Shown here piece after piece: positions 27,971-36,612 of a DNA stretch of 64,000 nucleotides. Both the position numbers and the translations under genes were made by a program. The stretch spans positions 6,485,161 through 6,549,160 of the forward strand of contig NZ_CP080377.1 of assembly GCF_019443505.1 (NCBI RefSeq). Direction: 5' to 3'. Numbering within the stretch: the stretch's first letter is position 1; the number at the start of each line of letters is the position of its first letter. This DNA is from Janthinobacterium sp. PAMC25594. Its GTDB lineage: Bacteria; Pseudomonadota; Gammaproteobacteria; Burkholderiales; Burkholderiaceae_D. The notes beneath the pieces were generated by a model. The model was not told where the DNA came from, did not search any database, and saw nothing but the letters and a program-made list of their open reading frames with translations.

Positions 27971-29674
27971 ATGGCAAGGCCAGAGAAAGTCCGGCTCGGT
28001 GAAATTTTGGTGCAGCAGAAATTGCTGACGGAAGAACAGTTGGGCCAGGCCTTGACGGAACAGAAGCGCTCGGGGCGCAAGCTGGGCCGCGTTTTTGTCG
28101 AGCACGGCTTTGTCACGGAAGAGCAGATTTCGGGCGCCCTGGCGCGCCAGCTCGACATTCCCTACATCAACCTGAAGTTTTTCAACATCAATCCCGAACT
28201 GGTGCGGCTGTTGCCGGAAACCCAGGCGCGGCGCTTTCGCGCGCTGGTGCTGGAAGACCGGCGCGAGGGCTTGCTGGTCGGCATGTCCGATCCCACCGAC
28301 CTGTTCGCGTACGATGAAATCTCGCGCCTGGTCAAGCGCCATATCGAGCTCGCTGTCGTCAATGAAACGGAAGTGCTGGCCGCCATCGACCGCATCTACC
28401 GCCGCACGGAAGACATTTCCACCCTGACGCGCGAGCTGGAGCAGGACCTGGGCGACGTGTCCGTCGACTTCGGCGCGTTGGCCGCCAATCCGGGCCTGGA
28501 AGAGGCGCCCATCGTCAAGCTGCTGCAATCGGTGTTCGAGGATGCCACGCAGGTGCGCGCCTCGGACATCCACATCGAACCGCAGGAAGGCCGGCTGCAG
28601 ATCCGTTTCCGCATCGACGGCGTGCTGCACCTGCAGACGGAAGCGGACAGCAAGATCGCCAGTTCGCTGGCGCTGCGGCTCAAACTGATGTCGGACCTCG
28701 ATATTTCCGAGAAGCGCTTGCCGCAGGATGGCCGTTTCGCCATCCGCGTGAAAAACCAGCGCATCGACGTGCGTATTTCCACCATGCCGACGCAGTACGG
28801 CGAATCGGTGGTGATGCGCTTGCTGAACCAGGGAGGCACGACCTTGCGCCTGGACGCCATCGGCATGCCGCCCCAGCTGGTGGAACGCTTCCGCGCCATC
28901 GTCAACCGCCCCAACGGCCTGGTGCTGGTGACGGGGCCGACGGGTAGCGGCAAGACGACGACCTTGTACTGCGCCTTGTCCGAACTCAATTCCGTGGAAA
29001 AAAAGCTCATCACGGTGGAAGACCCTGTCGAGTACCGTTTGTCCGGCATCAACCAGGTCCAAGTGAACGACAAGATTGAGCTCAGTTTTGCCCGCGTGCT
29101 GCGCTCAGCCTTGCGGCAAGATCCCGATATCGTGCTCGTCGGCGAGATGCGCGACCAGGAAACGGCGCAAATCGGCTTGCGCGCCGCCATGACGGGTCAC
29201 CTGGTGCTGTCGACCTTGCACACCAACGACGCCATCAGCACGCCGCTGCGCCTGATGGACATGGGCGTGCCGCGCTACATGGTGGGCAGCTCGCTGCAAG
29301 CCGTGCTGGCGCAGCGCCTGGTGCGCGTGATCTGCGAAAGCTGCAGCACGCCCTACGCGCCCACGCCGAACGAATACGAATGGCTGCGCCTGGAACTGGG
29401 CGAGCTGGTCGAGCGCAACCAGTATTTCCATGGCAAGGGCTGCTCGCATTGCAATGGCATGGGTTACCGGGGCCGCACGGGCGTGTACGAATTGCTGGAA
29501 ATCACGCGCGCCGTGGCCGACGCCGCCAACCATGCCGATCCATCGCACTTCATGAAGGTGGCGACGGCGCAGATGGCGGGCGACACGCTGCGCCGCCACG
29601 CCGTGCAGCTGGTGGTTCAGGGCCGCACGACGGTGATGGAAGCGATGCGCATCAGCAACCAGAGCGAGGATTGA
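27971..29674 (+). CDS. mshE: MSHA pilus assembly ATPase with MshEN c-di-GMP-binding domain
   Basis: The 567-aa GspE/PilB-family ATPase powers pilus extension at the inner membrane. The N-terminal MshEN domain (about 8-150) shows the two half motifs [12 protein letters not shown] and [17 protein letters not shown], the form known to bind c-di-GMP in Vibrio MshE. The motor has Walker [12 protein letters not shown], an Asp box (VEDPVEYRL), Walker B ([11 protein letters not shown]), a His box and a tetracysteine zinc site (CESC ... CSHC). GAGGAGC precedes the ATG. It opens the msh operon here, unlike in Vibrio where the I-N genes come first. Confidence 0.92.
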   Translation: MARPEKVRLGEILVQQKLLTEEQLGQALTEQKRSGRKLGRVFVEHGFVTEEQISGALARQLDIPYINLKFFNINPELVRLLPETQARRFRALVLEDRREGLLVGMSDPTDLFAYDEISRLVKRHIELAVVNETEVLAAIDRIYRRTEDISTLTRELEQDLGDVSVDFGALAANPGLEEAPIVKLLQSVFEDATQVRASDIHIEPQEGRLQIRFRIDGVLHLQTEADSKIASSLALRLKLMSDLDISEKRLPQDGRFAIRVKNQRIDVRISTMPTQYGESVVMRLLNQGGTTLRLDAIGMPPQLVERFRAIVNRPNGLVLVTGPTGSGKTTTLYCALSELNSVEKKLITVEDPVEYRLSGINQVQVNDKIELSFARVLRSALRQDPDIVLVGEMRDQETAQIGLRAAMTGHLVLSTLHTNDAISTPLRLMDMGVPRYMVGSSLQAVLAQRLVRVICESCSTPYAPTPNEYEWLRLELGELVERNQYFHGKGCSHCNGMGYRGRTGVYELLEITRAVADAANHADPSHFMKVATAQMAGDTLRRHAVQLVVQGRTTVMEAMRISNQSED

Positions 29675-29675
29675 G

Positions 29676-30908
29676 GTGGCTTTTTTCTCCTACAAGGCGC
29701 GCAACGCCAGCGGCGAGCTGCTGACCGGCGTGATGGAAGGCGCCGACAGCGGCGCCGTGGCCGACCAGTTGTTTTCCAGCGGCGCGACGCCGGTGGAAAT
29801 CCTGGTGACCAAAAAAGCTGCCACCACCGGCGCCGATATCGGCTGGTGGCAAAGACTGACGGAGAAAAAAGTCAGTTCGATGGACGTGCAGTTGTTCAGC
29901 CGCCAGCTGTACACCCTGCTCAAGGCGGGCGTGCCCATCATGCGCGGCCTGGCCGGCCTGCAGGAGTCCGCCATCAGCCCCGCGTTCGGGCGCATCATCA
30001 AGGATGTGCGCGAATCGCTGGACGCGGGCCGCGAACTGTCGGCCGCCATGGCGCGCCACCCCACCGTGTTTACGCCGTTTTACCTGTCGATGGTGCGCGT
30101 GGGCGAAATGACGGGACGCCTCGATGAAGTCTTCCTGCGCCTGTTCGACCACCTGGAGTTCGACCGCGACATGCGCGCGCGCGTGAAGTCGGCCACGCGC
30201 TATCCCAGTTTCGTGATCGCGGCCATGCTCGTCGCCATGGTCATCGTCAATATGTTCGTGATTCCCCAGTTCGTGAAAGTGTTCGCCAGCTTCAATGCCG
30301 AACTGCCCCTGATGACGCGCATCCTGATCGGCACGTCGGCCTTCATGGTGGCGTATTGGCCTTTGCTGCTGCTACTGACGATCGCCGCGATCGCCGGATT
30401 CAGGGCCTGGTTGCGTACCGTGCCTGGCCGCTATACGTGGGATCGCTACAAGTTGCGTTTTCCTATCGCCGGCAAGATCATCCTGAAAGGCACCATGGCG
30501 CGCTTCGCGCGCAGCTTCGCCCTGTCCAGCACCAGCGGCGTGCCGATCGTGCAGGCGCTGACGGTGGTGTCGCAGACGGTGGATAACGCCTATCTGTGCG
30601 CCCGCGTCGAGCAGATGCGCGACGGCGTCGAGCGCGGCGACAGCATCTTGCGCACTTCGGTGGCGGCGGGCGTCTTCACGCCGGTGGTGCTGCAAATGAT
30701 CGCCGTCGGTGAAGAGTCCGGTTCGCTGGATGAGCTGATGGATGAAATCGCCCAGATGTACGAGCGGGAAGTGGATTACGAATTGAAGACCTTGTCCGCG
30801 CAGATCGAACCCATCCTGATCACCTTTCTTGGCGCCATGGTGCTGGTGCTGGCGCTGGGCATTTTCCTGCCCGTATGGGACCTGGGCAAGGTGGCCCTGC
30901 ACAAATGA
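29676..30908 (+). CDS. mshG: MSHA platform protein (PilC/GspF family)
   Basis: The 410-aa polytopic inner-membrane protein has two T2SSF domains (about residues 70-190 and 275-400). Three membrane helices are visible near 170-190, 220-245 and 375-400 ([20 protein letters not shown]). It forms the platform that MshE rotates to add pilin. The start codon is GTG, one base after the mshE stop, with GAGG upstream. Its stop overlaps the following pilin-like gene by ATGA. Confidence 0.92.
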   Translation: MAFFSYKARNASGELLTGVMEGADSGAVADQLFSSGATPVEILVTKKAATTGADIGWWQRLTEKKVSSMDVQLFSRQLYTLLKAGVPIMRGLAGLQESAISPAFGRIIKDVRESLDAGRELSAAMARHPTVFTPFYLSMVRVGEMTGRLDEVFLRLFDHLEFDRDMRARVKSATRYPSFVIAAMLVAMVIVNMFVIPQFVKVFASFNAELPLMTRILIGTSAFMVAYWPLLLLLTIAAIAGFRAWLRTVPGRYTWDRYKLRFPIAGKIILKGTMARFARSFALSSTSGVPIVQALTVVSQTVDNAYLCARVEQMRDGVERGDSILRTSVAAGVFTPVVLQMIAVGEESGSLDELMDEIAQMYEREVDYELKTLSAQIEPILITFLGAMVLVLALGIFLPVWDLGKVALHK

Positions 30909-31456
30909 AGCCGCGCATTGCGTCAAAAAACAACATGTTGGCTGGCAAGGCGAGACAGCGCGGCTTTACCTTGTTTGAACTGGCCGTCGCCGTGGCCGTC
31001 ATCGCCGTGCTGGCGGTCGTGCTGCTGAGCCGGTTGGAGTTGCTCCAGCAGGACGCGGAACGGGTCGCCGTGCGGCAAACGGTGCTGGCGCTGCGCGCGG
31101 GGCTGCGCATGCAAGTGCTGGAACTGTATGCGTCCGACCGGCAAAACCAGTTGCCGGCGCTGGCGGGGCAAAACCCCATCGATTGGTTGGCTGAAAAACC
31201 GGCCAATTATTTGGGCGTATATATGGCGCCGGAGATGGAAAAACTTCCCCCAAGTCATTGGTTTTTTGATAGAAGTAATGCAGAATTAATATATATATTA
31301 AATCGAGGCAACACTTTTGGTGCAGACCGTTCCGAGTTGCTTCAATTCAAGGTAAGCTTGCGGCAAGCGTCCGCTACCCGGGCCCAGTCTTCAAGCCCGG
31401 TTGATGCGCCCGAGGTGGCCCTGATACAGGTGGGCGAGGCGGGCGGGCTGAAATAG
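30905..31456 (+). CDS. Type IV pilin-like protein in the MshF position
   Basis: The 183-aa prepilin-like protein starts [11 protein letters not shown] (ATG 30905, overlapping mshG). A type III signal is at QRG/FTLFELAVAVAVIAVLAV (Gly at -1, Phe +1, Glu +5). The rest has no clear pilin C-domain. Position after mshE-mshG corresponds to mshF. Bases about 31248-31320 are sharply AT-rich with rare codons (encoding WFFDRSNAELIYILNRGN), unlike the rest of the operon. It is probably a minor pilin or an anchored accessory protein. Confidence 0.75.
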   Translation: MKPRIASKNNMLAGKARQRGFTLFELAVAVAVIAVLAVVLLSRLELLQQDAERVAVRQTVLALRAGLRMQVLELYASDRQNQLPALAGQNPIDWLAEKPANYLGVYMAPEMEKLPPSHWFFDRSNAELIYILNRGNTFGADRSELLQFKVSLRQASATRAQSSSPVDAPEVALIQVGEAGGLK

Positions 31457-31517
31457 CTTTTTTTATTCTGCGGGCAAATTTTGCCAACATTGTTTTTTTG
31501 ATTTTTTGGAGATCAGC

Positions 31518-31997
31518 ATGAAACTGCAGTCAATTCGTCGTTTTCAACAAGGTGCTCAAGCGGGCTTTACGCTGATCGAGTTAATCGTCGTCATCGTCAT
31601 CCTGGGCATACTGGCGGCCACCGCGATTCCCCGTTTTATCAATTTGTCGGCTGATGCCCGTCTGGCGAAAATCAATGGCGCCCGCGCATCGGTCCAGTCC
31701 GCCGCTGCCCTGGCACATGCGCAGTGGCTGGTCAATGGTTCACCCACCACCGGAACCGTCACGGTGACGATGGAAGGTTCCACCATTAACCTGACGAACG
31801 GCTATCCTGATACGAGCAGCATCCAGGTGGCGGCCGGCATCACGACACCGGATTTCAGTATAACGGGCACGCCACCTGGAACGATAACGATCGCTGCCGA
31901 CGCCAGTCATACCGCCTGTTCGTTCACCTATACCGCCTCTACCGCAGTTAATTCCGCGCCTGCGATAACTCCCGCTCCTGCCGTTGGCAGTTGTTAA
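31518..31997 (+). CDS. mshA: MSHA major pilin
   Basis: The 159-aa prepilin starts at ATG 31518 after GGAGATCAGC. The leader ends QAG/FTLIELIVVIVILGI (cut after Gly, methylated Phe, Glu5), followed by the hydrophobic spine helix and AIPRFINLSADARLAKINGA. The C-terminal domain is Thr/Ser-rich with Cys in HTACSF and the terminal GSC that can form the D-region disulfide. This is the expected major subunit, although Vibrio has a similar minor pilin MshB in the same place. The single copy here suggests it serves as main pilin. It has its own 61-bp spacer, probably with a strong ribosome site for high expression. Confidence 0.87.
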   Translation: MKLQSIRRFQQGAQAGFTLIELIVVIVILGILAATAIPRFINLSADARLAKINGARASVQSAAALAHAQWLVNGSPTTGTVTVTMEGSTINLTNGYPDTSSIQVAAGITTPDFSITGTPPGTITIAADASHTACSFTYTASTAVNSAPAITPAPAVGSC

Positions 31998-32120
31998 GGT
32001 CGTAATCCCCGCATGCGGCGGCAGGTCGCGTCGCATGCAATCCGCCTGGTTCGCCAGGCGTTTTTTATTCTTCCTGGCATGTTTCAGCCGGCATGCCGCT
32101 CATTGCCACAGGTGTCCACG

Positions 32121-32699
32121 ATGCTGTCTGCAGCAGGTTTGATGTTTGCCGGACCGGCCAGCCGTGGGCGGGGGCCGCAGGGCTTTACCCTGATCGAGCT
32201 GATCGTCGTGCTGGTGGTGGGGGGGCTGCTGGCAGCCGTCGCCATGCCCCGTTTCTTTCAACAGGAGAGTTTTGATGCGCGCAGTTTTGCCGATCAAAAC
32301 GTGAGCATGCTGCGCTATGCGCAAAAACTGGCGATCGCGCAAAACCGTCCCGTCTTCGTGCAGCTCGACGGCACCCGCATCGCCCTGTGTTTCAATACCG
32401 CCTGCGACGCGGCCAACCGCGTCTTGCCGCCGGCGGGCGGCAACAGCGGACGCAAGGCCACCCTGGCCGCCTGTGCGAATGCCACGGCGTGGCTGTGCGA
32501 GGGTGCGCCTGACAAGATCAGCTACAGCGTGCCGCTGGAAGCTGCCGCTTTTTACTTCAATGCCCTGGGCCGACCTTACAAGTCCACTGACACCGAACCT
32601 GTCTCCAGCTTTCCCGCGCGCGTTAGCATCGGCATCAGCGGCGGCGGCATCCCGCGCACCATCGTGGTCGAAGGGGAGACCGGCTATGTCCATTACTAG
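32121..32699 (+). CDS. mshC: MSHA minor pilin MshC
   Basis: The 192-aa prepilin has its processing site at GPQG/FTLIELIVVLVVGGL after a longer leader. Two in-frame starts fit: ATG 32121 (AGGTG upstream) and ATG 32142 (AGG at short spacing); the former is listed. Residues after the helix (PRFFQQESFDARSFADQNVS, ALCFNTACDAANRVLPPAGG) resemble GspH/FimT-type minor pilins, matching MshC. Minor pilins initiate assembly at the pilus tip. Its end overlaps mshD by 14 bp. Confidence 0.85.
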   Translation: MLSAAGLMFAGPASRGRGPQGFTLIELIVVLVVGGLLAAVAMPRFFQQESFDARSFADQNVSMLRYAQKLAIAQNRPVFVQLDGTRIALCFNTACDAANRVLPPAGGNSGRKATLAACANATAWLCEGAPDKISYSVPLEAAAFYFNALGRPYKSTDTEPVSSFPARVSIGISGGGIPRTIVVEGETGYVHY

Positions 32700-33315
32700 G
32701 GACGCAGCCATGGCGGCGCGCGGGACGGGGCAGCGGGGCGTGACCCTGATCGAGCTGGTCATCTTCATTGTGGTGGTCAGCATCGCCGTAGTGGGCCTGC
32801 TGCAAATTTTCGCCCGCACCACGGCCAGCAGCGCCGATCCGCAATTGCGCAAACAGGCGCTGGCCATCGCCGAAGCCATGCTCGATGAGATCGAAGGGGC
32901 ACGGTTTACGTTTTGCGATCCGCTCGCCGATCCGGCCGCCGATATGGCGACGAATGCCGCACCGTTCGACAGTTCCACCAATCCCACCGGCTGCAACACG
33001 CCGCAAAATGTCAGCGCGACGGTACCCGCCTTGGGGCGGCCGTATTACAATGTCAGCGACTATGTGCGGTCCTTCAATGCGCCCGTGGTCTATGCCGCCG
33101 ACACGGCTGGAAACAGCTTTCCTGCCGGCTATGCGGTGAGCGTGGCCATCAGCCCCGACGCGGGACTGGGGCCAGTCGGCGCCGGCCTGCCTTCGGACGC
33201 CACGCCCGTCAACATGAATGTCCTGCGCATCACGGTCACCGTGACTTATGCCACGAATCAGCAACTGGTGCTGGCCGGCTACCGCACGCGCTACGCAGGC
33301 AATGCCGTGCCATGA
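32686..33315 (+). CDS. mshD: MSHA minor pilin MshD
   Basis: The 209-aa prepilin starts at ATG 32686, inside the end of mshC, after GGGGAG. The cleavage signal is QRG/VTLIELVIFIVVVSIAVV. It is followed by LRKQALAIAEAMLDEIEGAR, the pattern of PilV/GspI-type minor pilins. Extracytoplasmic cysteines (FTFCD, GCNTP) may form a disulfide. Its stop overlaps the ATG of mshO (ATGATGA). Confidence 0.87.
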   Translation: MSITRDAAMAARGTGQRGVTLIELVIFIVVVSIAVVGLLQIFARTTASSADPQLRKQALAIAEAMLDEIEGARFTFCDPLADPAADMATNAAPFDSSTNPTGCNTPQNVSATVPALGRPYYNVSDYVRSFNAPVVYAADTAGNSFPAGYAVSVAISPDAGLGPVGAGLPSDATPVNMNVLRITVTVTYATNQQLVLAGYRTRYAGNAVP

Positions 33316-34208
33316 TGACTTCTTTACGCCCCCGGCAGCGCGGTTTTACCCTGATCGAACTGATCGTGGTGATTATCATCACGGCCATCGTGGCCGGCAT
33401 GGTGACGGTGTTCATCCGTGCCCCCGTGCAAAGTTACCTGGATGTAGCCGCCCGCGCCGAACTGGCGGACGCGGCCGATACGGCATCGCGGCGCATCACG
33501 CGCGATGTGCGCCTGGCCTTGCCCAACAGCGTGCGCGTGACGAGCAATAGCAGCGGCAGTTTTCTGGAGCTGCTGCTGACCAAGACGGGCGGGCGCTATC
33601 TGTCGGAAGACGACAACCTCAGCTTGACGCCGGGCAATGTGCTGGCCTTTGATCCCGGCACGCCGGTGGTCAACCCGAATATGTTCACCATCGTGGGCGG
33701 CGCGCCATCGGGCTTGCAAGCCATCGTTCCCGGCGACTTTATCGTCGTCAACAATCTGGGCGCTCAGCCTCCTGTGGACGCCTATGATTGCAGCGGGCAG
33801 TGCAACCGCGCCCAGGTCGCTTCCATCAGCGGCAACGATGTCACGCTGGTCAGCAACCCCTTTCTCGCCCAAACGCCGTCCATGCCTTCCCTCAGCTATC
33901 GTTTCCAGGTGGTCAGTAGGGTCGTCACCTATCATTGCGCGCCGAATGCGAACGGCACGGGCACGCTGACGCGCTATGCCGGCTATGCGATCCAGGCGGC
34001 CCAGCCGGTGAGCGCCGCCGCGCCGCTGACCGGCGCGCCGTCCGCGGCGCTGATGGCCAATCAGGTGGCCGCTTGCGGTTTTTCTTTCGATACCCTGCCC
34101 AACCTCCAGCGTGGCCTGGTCAGTGTCAGCCTGACCCTGGGCGCGCCCGGCGGCAACGCGGGCCAGATCACGCTGGTGCAACAGGCACAGGTGAATAATT
34201 CGCCATGA
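33312..34208 (+). CDS. mshO: MSHA minor pilin MshO
   Basis: The 298-aa GspJ/PilW-like prepilin begins MMTSLRPRQRG/FTLIELIVV (leader cut after Gly). It is followed by a long extracytoplasmic domain with DTASRRITRDVRLALPNSV, characteristic of MshO, and paired cysteines (DCSGQC). It is expected at the pilus tip with MshC, MshD and MshP. Start and stop codons overlap mshD and mshP respectively, so it is translationally coupled on both sides. Confidence 0.88.
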   Translation: MMTSLRPRQRGFTLIELIVVIIITAIVAGMVTVFIRAPVQSYLDVAARAELADAADTASRRITRDVRLALPNSVRVTSNSSGSFLELLLTKTGGRYLSEDDNLSLTPGNVLAFDPGTPVVNPNMFTIVGGAPSGLQAIVPGDFIVVNNLGAQPPVDAYDCSGQCNRAQVASISGNDVTLVSNPFLAQTPSMPSLSYRFQVVSRVVTYHCAPNANGTGTLTRYAGYAIQAAQPVSAAAPLTGAPSAALMANQVAACGFSFDTLPNLQRGLVSVSLTLGAPGGNAGQITLVQQAQVNNSP

Positions 34209-34654
34209 GACTATCCCTATCTTCCATGCCGCAGCGGTGCCGGCCATGCCGTCCGGCGCGCGGCTTCAGCATCGTCACCGCCATCTTCCTGCTGGTGGTG
34301 CTGTCCGCGCTGGGCGTGGCGCTGCTCTCCATCTCCACCATGCAGCATGCCGAGTCGGCGCTGGACGTGCAGGGCGCGCGCGCCTACCAGGCGGCCCGCG
34401 CCGGCATGGAGTGGGGCGTGTACCGGCAGCGCGTCGACGGCAAATGCATTACCAGCAGCGATTTTGCCTTGCCGGCGAATGGCGCCCTGAACGGTTTCAG
34501 GGTCACCGTGCGCTGCACGCAGGCGGCGGGCACGCTGCCCCGTTTCCAGGTGATTGCCACCGCCTGCAACCAGCCTGTGGGTGGCATTTGCGCCACCGTC
34601 AATGCCACCAACCATCCCGATTATGTGCAGCGCGTCGTGCAGGCGGAGTTTTAA
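34205..34654 (+). CDS. mshP: MSHA protein MshP (PilX/GspK-like minor pilin)
   Basis: The 149-aa protein has ARG/FSIVTAIFLLVVLSALGV as a non-classical prepilin segment: Glu5 is missing, as in GspK/PilX-type tip subunits. It is followed by GARAYQAARAGMEWGVYRQR, a hallmark of this family, and several cysteines. The lack of Glu5 fits a subunit at the extreme tip. It overlaps mshO by 4 bp (ATGA) and precedes mshQ by 23 bp. Confidence 0.85.
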   Translation: MRLSLSSMPQRCRPCRPARGFSIVTAIFLLVVLSALGVALLSISTMQHAESALDVQGARAYQAARAGMEWGVYRQRVDGKCITSSDFALPANGALNGFRVTVRCTQAAGTLPRFQVIATACNQPVGGICATVNATNHPDYVQRVVQAEF

Positions 34655-34677
34655 ACACGGTACGCTAAAGGAGCAAT

Positions 34678-36612
34678 ATGCAGGCAATCATCGCCGTATG
34701 GATAGCCGTCGTGGCCCTGCTTGCTGGCGCGCCGGTTCAGGCGGCAACCTACGCCAACACCAGTTTTGCCTACAGCTGGATCGACGCCAGCAATCATGCC
34801 AAGCTCGGCTATAACACAACACCGTACCGTTTCAACGGTTCCTCCGGCTGCGGTACCTCGCCGCCCGTCCTCGACGACACGCTCAGCGATGCCTTGCCCA
34901 TCGGTTTCAGTTTCATGTATTCGGGCGTGGCCTTCACCACCTTGCGCGTGATGACGAACGGCCGGGTGCAGTTCAATAACAATGTCACCTGCGGCTACGG
35001 CAGTCCGGTCCAGACGCTGCCGTATCCGGACAGCAGCTTGAATTACACCATGCGCATCTATGGCAACGACCTTGACCCCACCTCGAAACTGGAAGTACCC
35101 ACCTACAGTACCGCCTGCGCCAGCCGCCTGACTTGCTACGTCAGCTACGCCACCATCGGCACGGCGCCGTACCGCAGCTTCGTGGTGACCTGGAATAATG
35201 TGCCGGAATGGACCACGGGCACCAATACCACTGGCTCTTACAGCCTGCAATTGATCTTGCAGGAAAACGGCGAATTCATTTACCAGTACGGCACGGCAGT
35301 GGCGGGACCTTCCGCCAAGCTGGGACAGATCGGCTGGCAAGCCGACAGCAACGATTACGACACGCCGCAAACCGGCTTCCCCGTCACCAATTCAGCGATC
35401 AAGTTCTACATCCCGCGTCCCGTGGTCGAGTACCGCATGGAGCAGCCCAGCTGGAACAATACGCCCGGGCAAGTGTCAGATACGAGTGGCAACGGGCGCG
35501 ACGGCACGGTGCTGGGCGGCGCGCAGACGATCGCTGCCGGCCGCGTCTGCCGCGCCGCCAGTTTCCCCCTCAATACCAGCGCCGCCGCCATCGATGCGGT
35601 CGACAGCGGGCTGTCGGTGCCCGGCACCATGGGCGGCGCCGGCACCATCACGTTCTGGTACAAGGCCAATACGGCCTGGTCCGGCAGCGGCACGCGCGAT
35701 GCGCAACTGCTCGACGCCACGCAGATGAACAACGAGTGGTTTTTTCTCGTGCGGCGCAGCACGGGCGCCCTGCGTTTCGTCGTCACGGACAGCCTGGGCA
35801 ACGTGCGCGTGGTGGAAACGGCTGCCAATAGCGTGCCCGCCGGCACCTGGAAGCATATCGCCGTGAGCTGGAGCTTCAATGCGCTGGCGGCTGCCAATAG
35901 CGATCGCCTGCGCATCTACGTCGATGGCGTGCTGCAAAAGGAGTCGGCGTTTACGACAGCGGCGGTGGTGTCGCCGCGCATCGGCAGCCTGTTCATTGGC
36001 GACAACCGCAGCGCGGTGACGGGGCAGAACGGCAGCGGCAATTCCACCGATGGCGCCATCGACGAATTGCGTGCCTATAATTACGAGGGCGGCCTGGCGC
36101 TGGTGCAGCGCGACCAGAACCTGAGCCAGGCCGGCTGCCTGAACCATTATGCGGTGACGAATACGGGGACGGGCCTGACGTGCCAGCAAAGCACGGTCAC
36201 GGTCACGGCGCATGACGTCAATCACAATAATATCGTGATGCCGAACAACACCACGCAAATCCAGCTGAGTACTTCGAACGGCATCGGCGACTGGGCCCTG
36301 ATCGCGGGCTATGGCGTGCTTTCCAATGGCACGCTGAACGACGGCGTGGCGACCTATCTGTTCAACGGCGAGTACCAGGCCGTGTTTGGCCTGAGCAGCG
36401 GCACGGCCGCCACCGTCAGCGTGAATGTGACGGATGGGCAGTTCACGGAGCAGGAAGACCAGTCACTGGTGATCAAGGCGTGCGCCGTGGCGCGCTTCAA
36501 CGCCTGCGAGGCAATCTCGCCCCGTTGCGTGCCCAGCACCAGCAGCCTGACCTATGCGCGCCTGATACCAAGCTGGCCGACATGGCCTTCAAGCTCGACC
36601 TGGTCAAGCTGA
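34678..36612 (+). CDS. mshQ: MshQ-like pilus-associated protein, 5' part of a frameshifted gene
   Basis: The 644-aa open frame starts MQAIIAVWIAVVALLAGAPV (signal peptide; AAAGGAGC before the ATG). It continues with a lectin-like LamG/concanavalin domain at about 245-480 (GTITFWYKANTAWSGSGTRD, GTWKHIAVSWSFNALAA). It then enters the DUF6701 region found in MshQ. Homology-like sequence stops at SSLTYARL; the last 12 residues (IPSWPTWPSSSTWSS) are out-of-frame. Shifting frame at 36564/36565 restores TKLADMAFKLDLVKL. MshQ is thought to be a large secreted, tip-linked adhesin-like protein. In this sequence it would be truncated. Confidence 0.82.
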   Translation: MQAIIAVWIAVVALLAGAPVQAATYANTSFAYSWIDASNHAKLGYNTTPYRFNGSSGCGTSPPVLDDTLSDALPIGFSFMYSGVAFTTLRVMTNGRVQFNNNVTCGYGSPVQTLPYPDSSLNYTMRIYGNDLDPTSKLEVPTYSTACASRLTCYVSYATIGTAPYRSFVVTWNNVPEWTTGTNTTGSYSLQLILQENGEFIYQYGTAVAGPSAKLGQIGWQADSNDYDTPQTGFPVTNSAIKFYIPRPVVEYRMEQPSWNNTPGQVSDTSGNGRDGTVLGGAQTIAAGRVCRAASFPLNTSAAAIDAVDSGLSVPGTMGGAGTITFWYKANTAWSGSGTRDAQLLDATQMNNEWFFLVRRSTGALRFVVTDSLGNVRVVETAANSVPAGTWKHIAVSWSFNALAAANSDRLRIYVDGVLQKESAFTTAAVVSPRIGSLFIGDNRSAVTGQNGSGNSTDGAIDELRAYNYEGGLALVQRDQNLSQAGCLNHYAVTNTGTGLTCQQSTVTVTAHDVNHNNIVMPNNTTQIQLSTSNGIGDWALIAGYGVLSNGTLNDGVATYLFNGEYQAVFGLSSGTAATVSVNVTDGQFTEQEDQSLVIKACAVARFNACEAISPRCVPSTSSLTYARLIPSWPTWPSSSTWSS

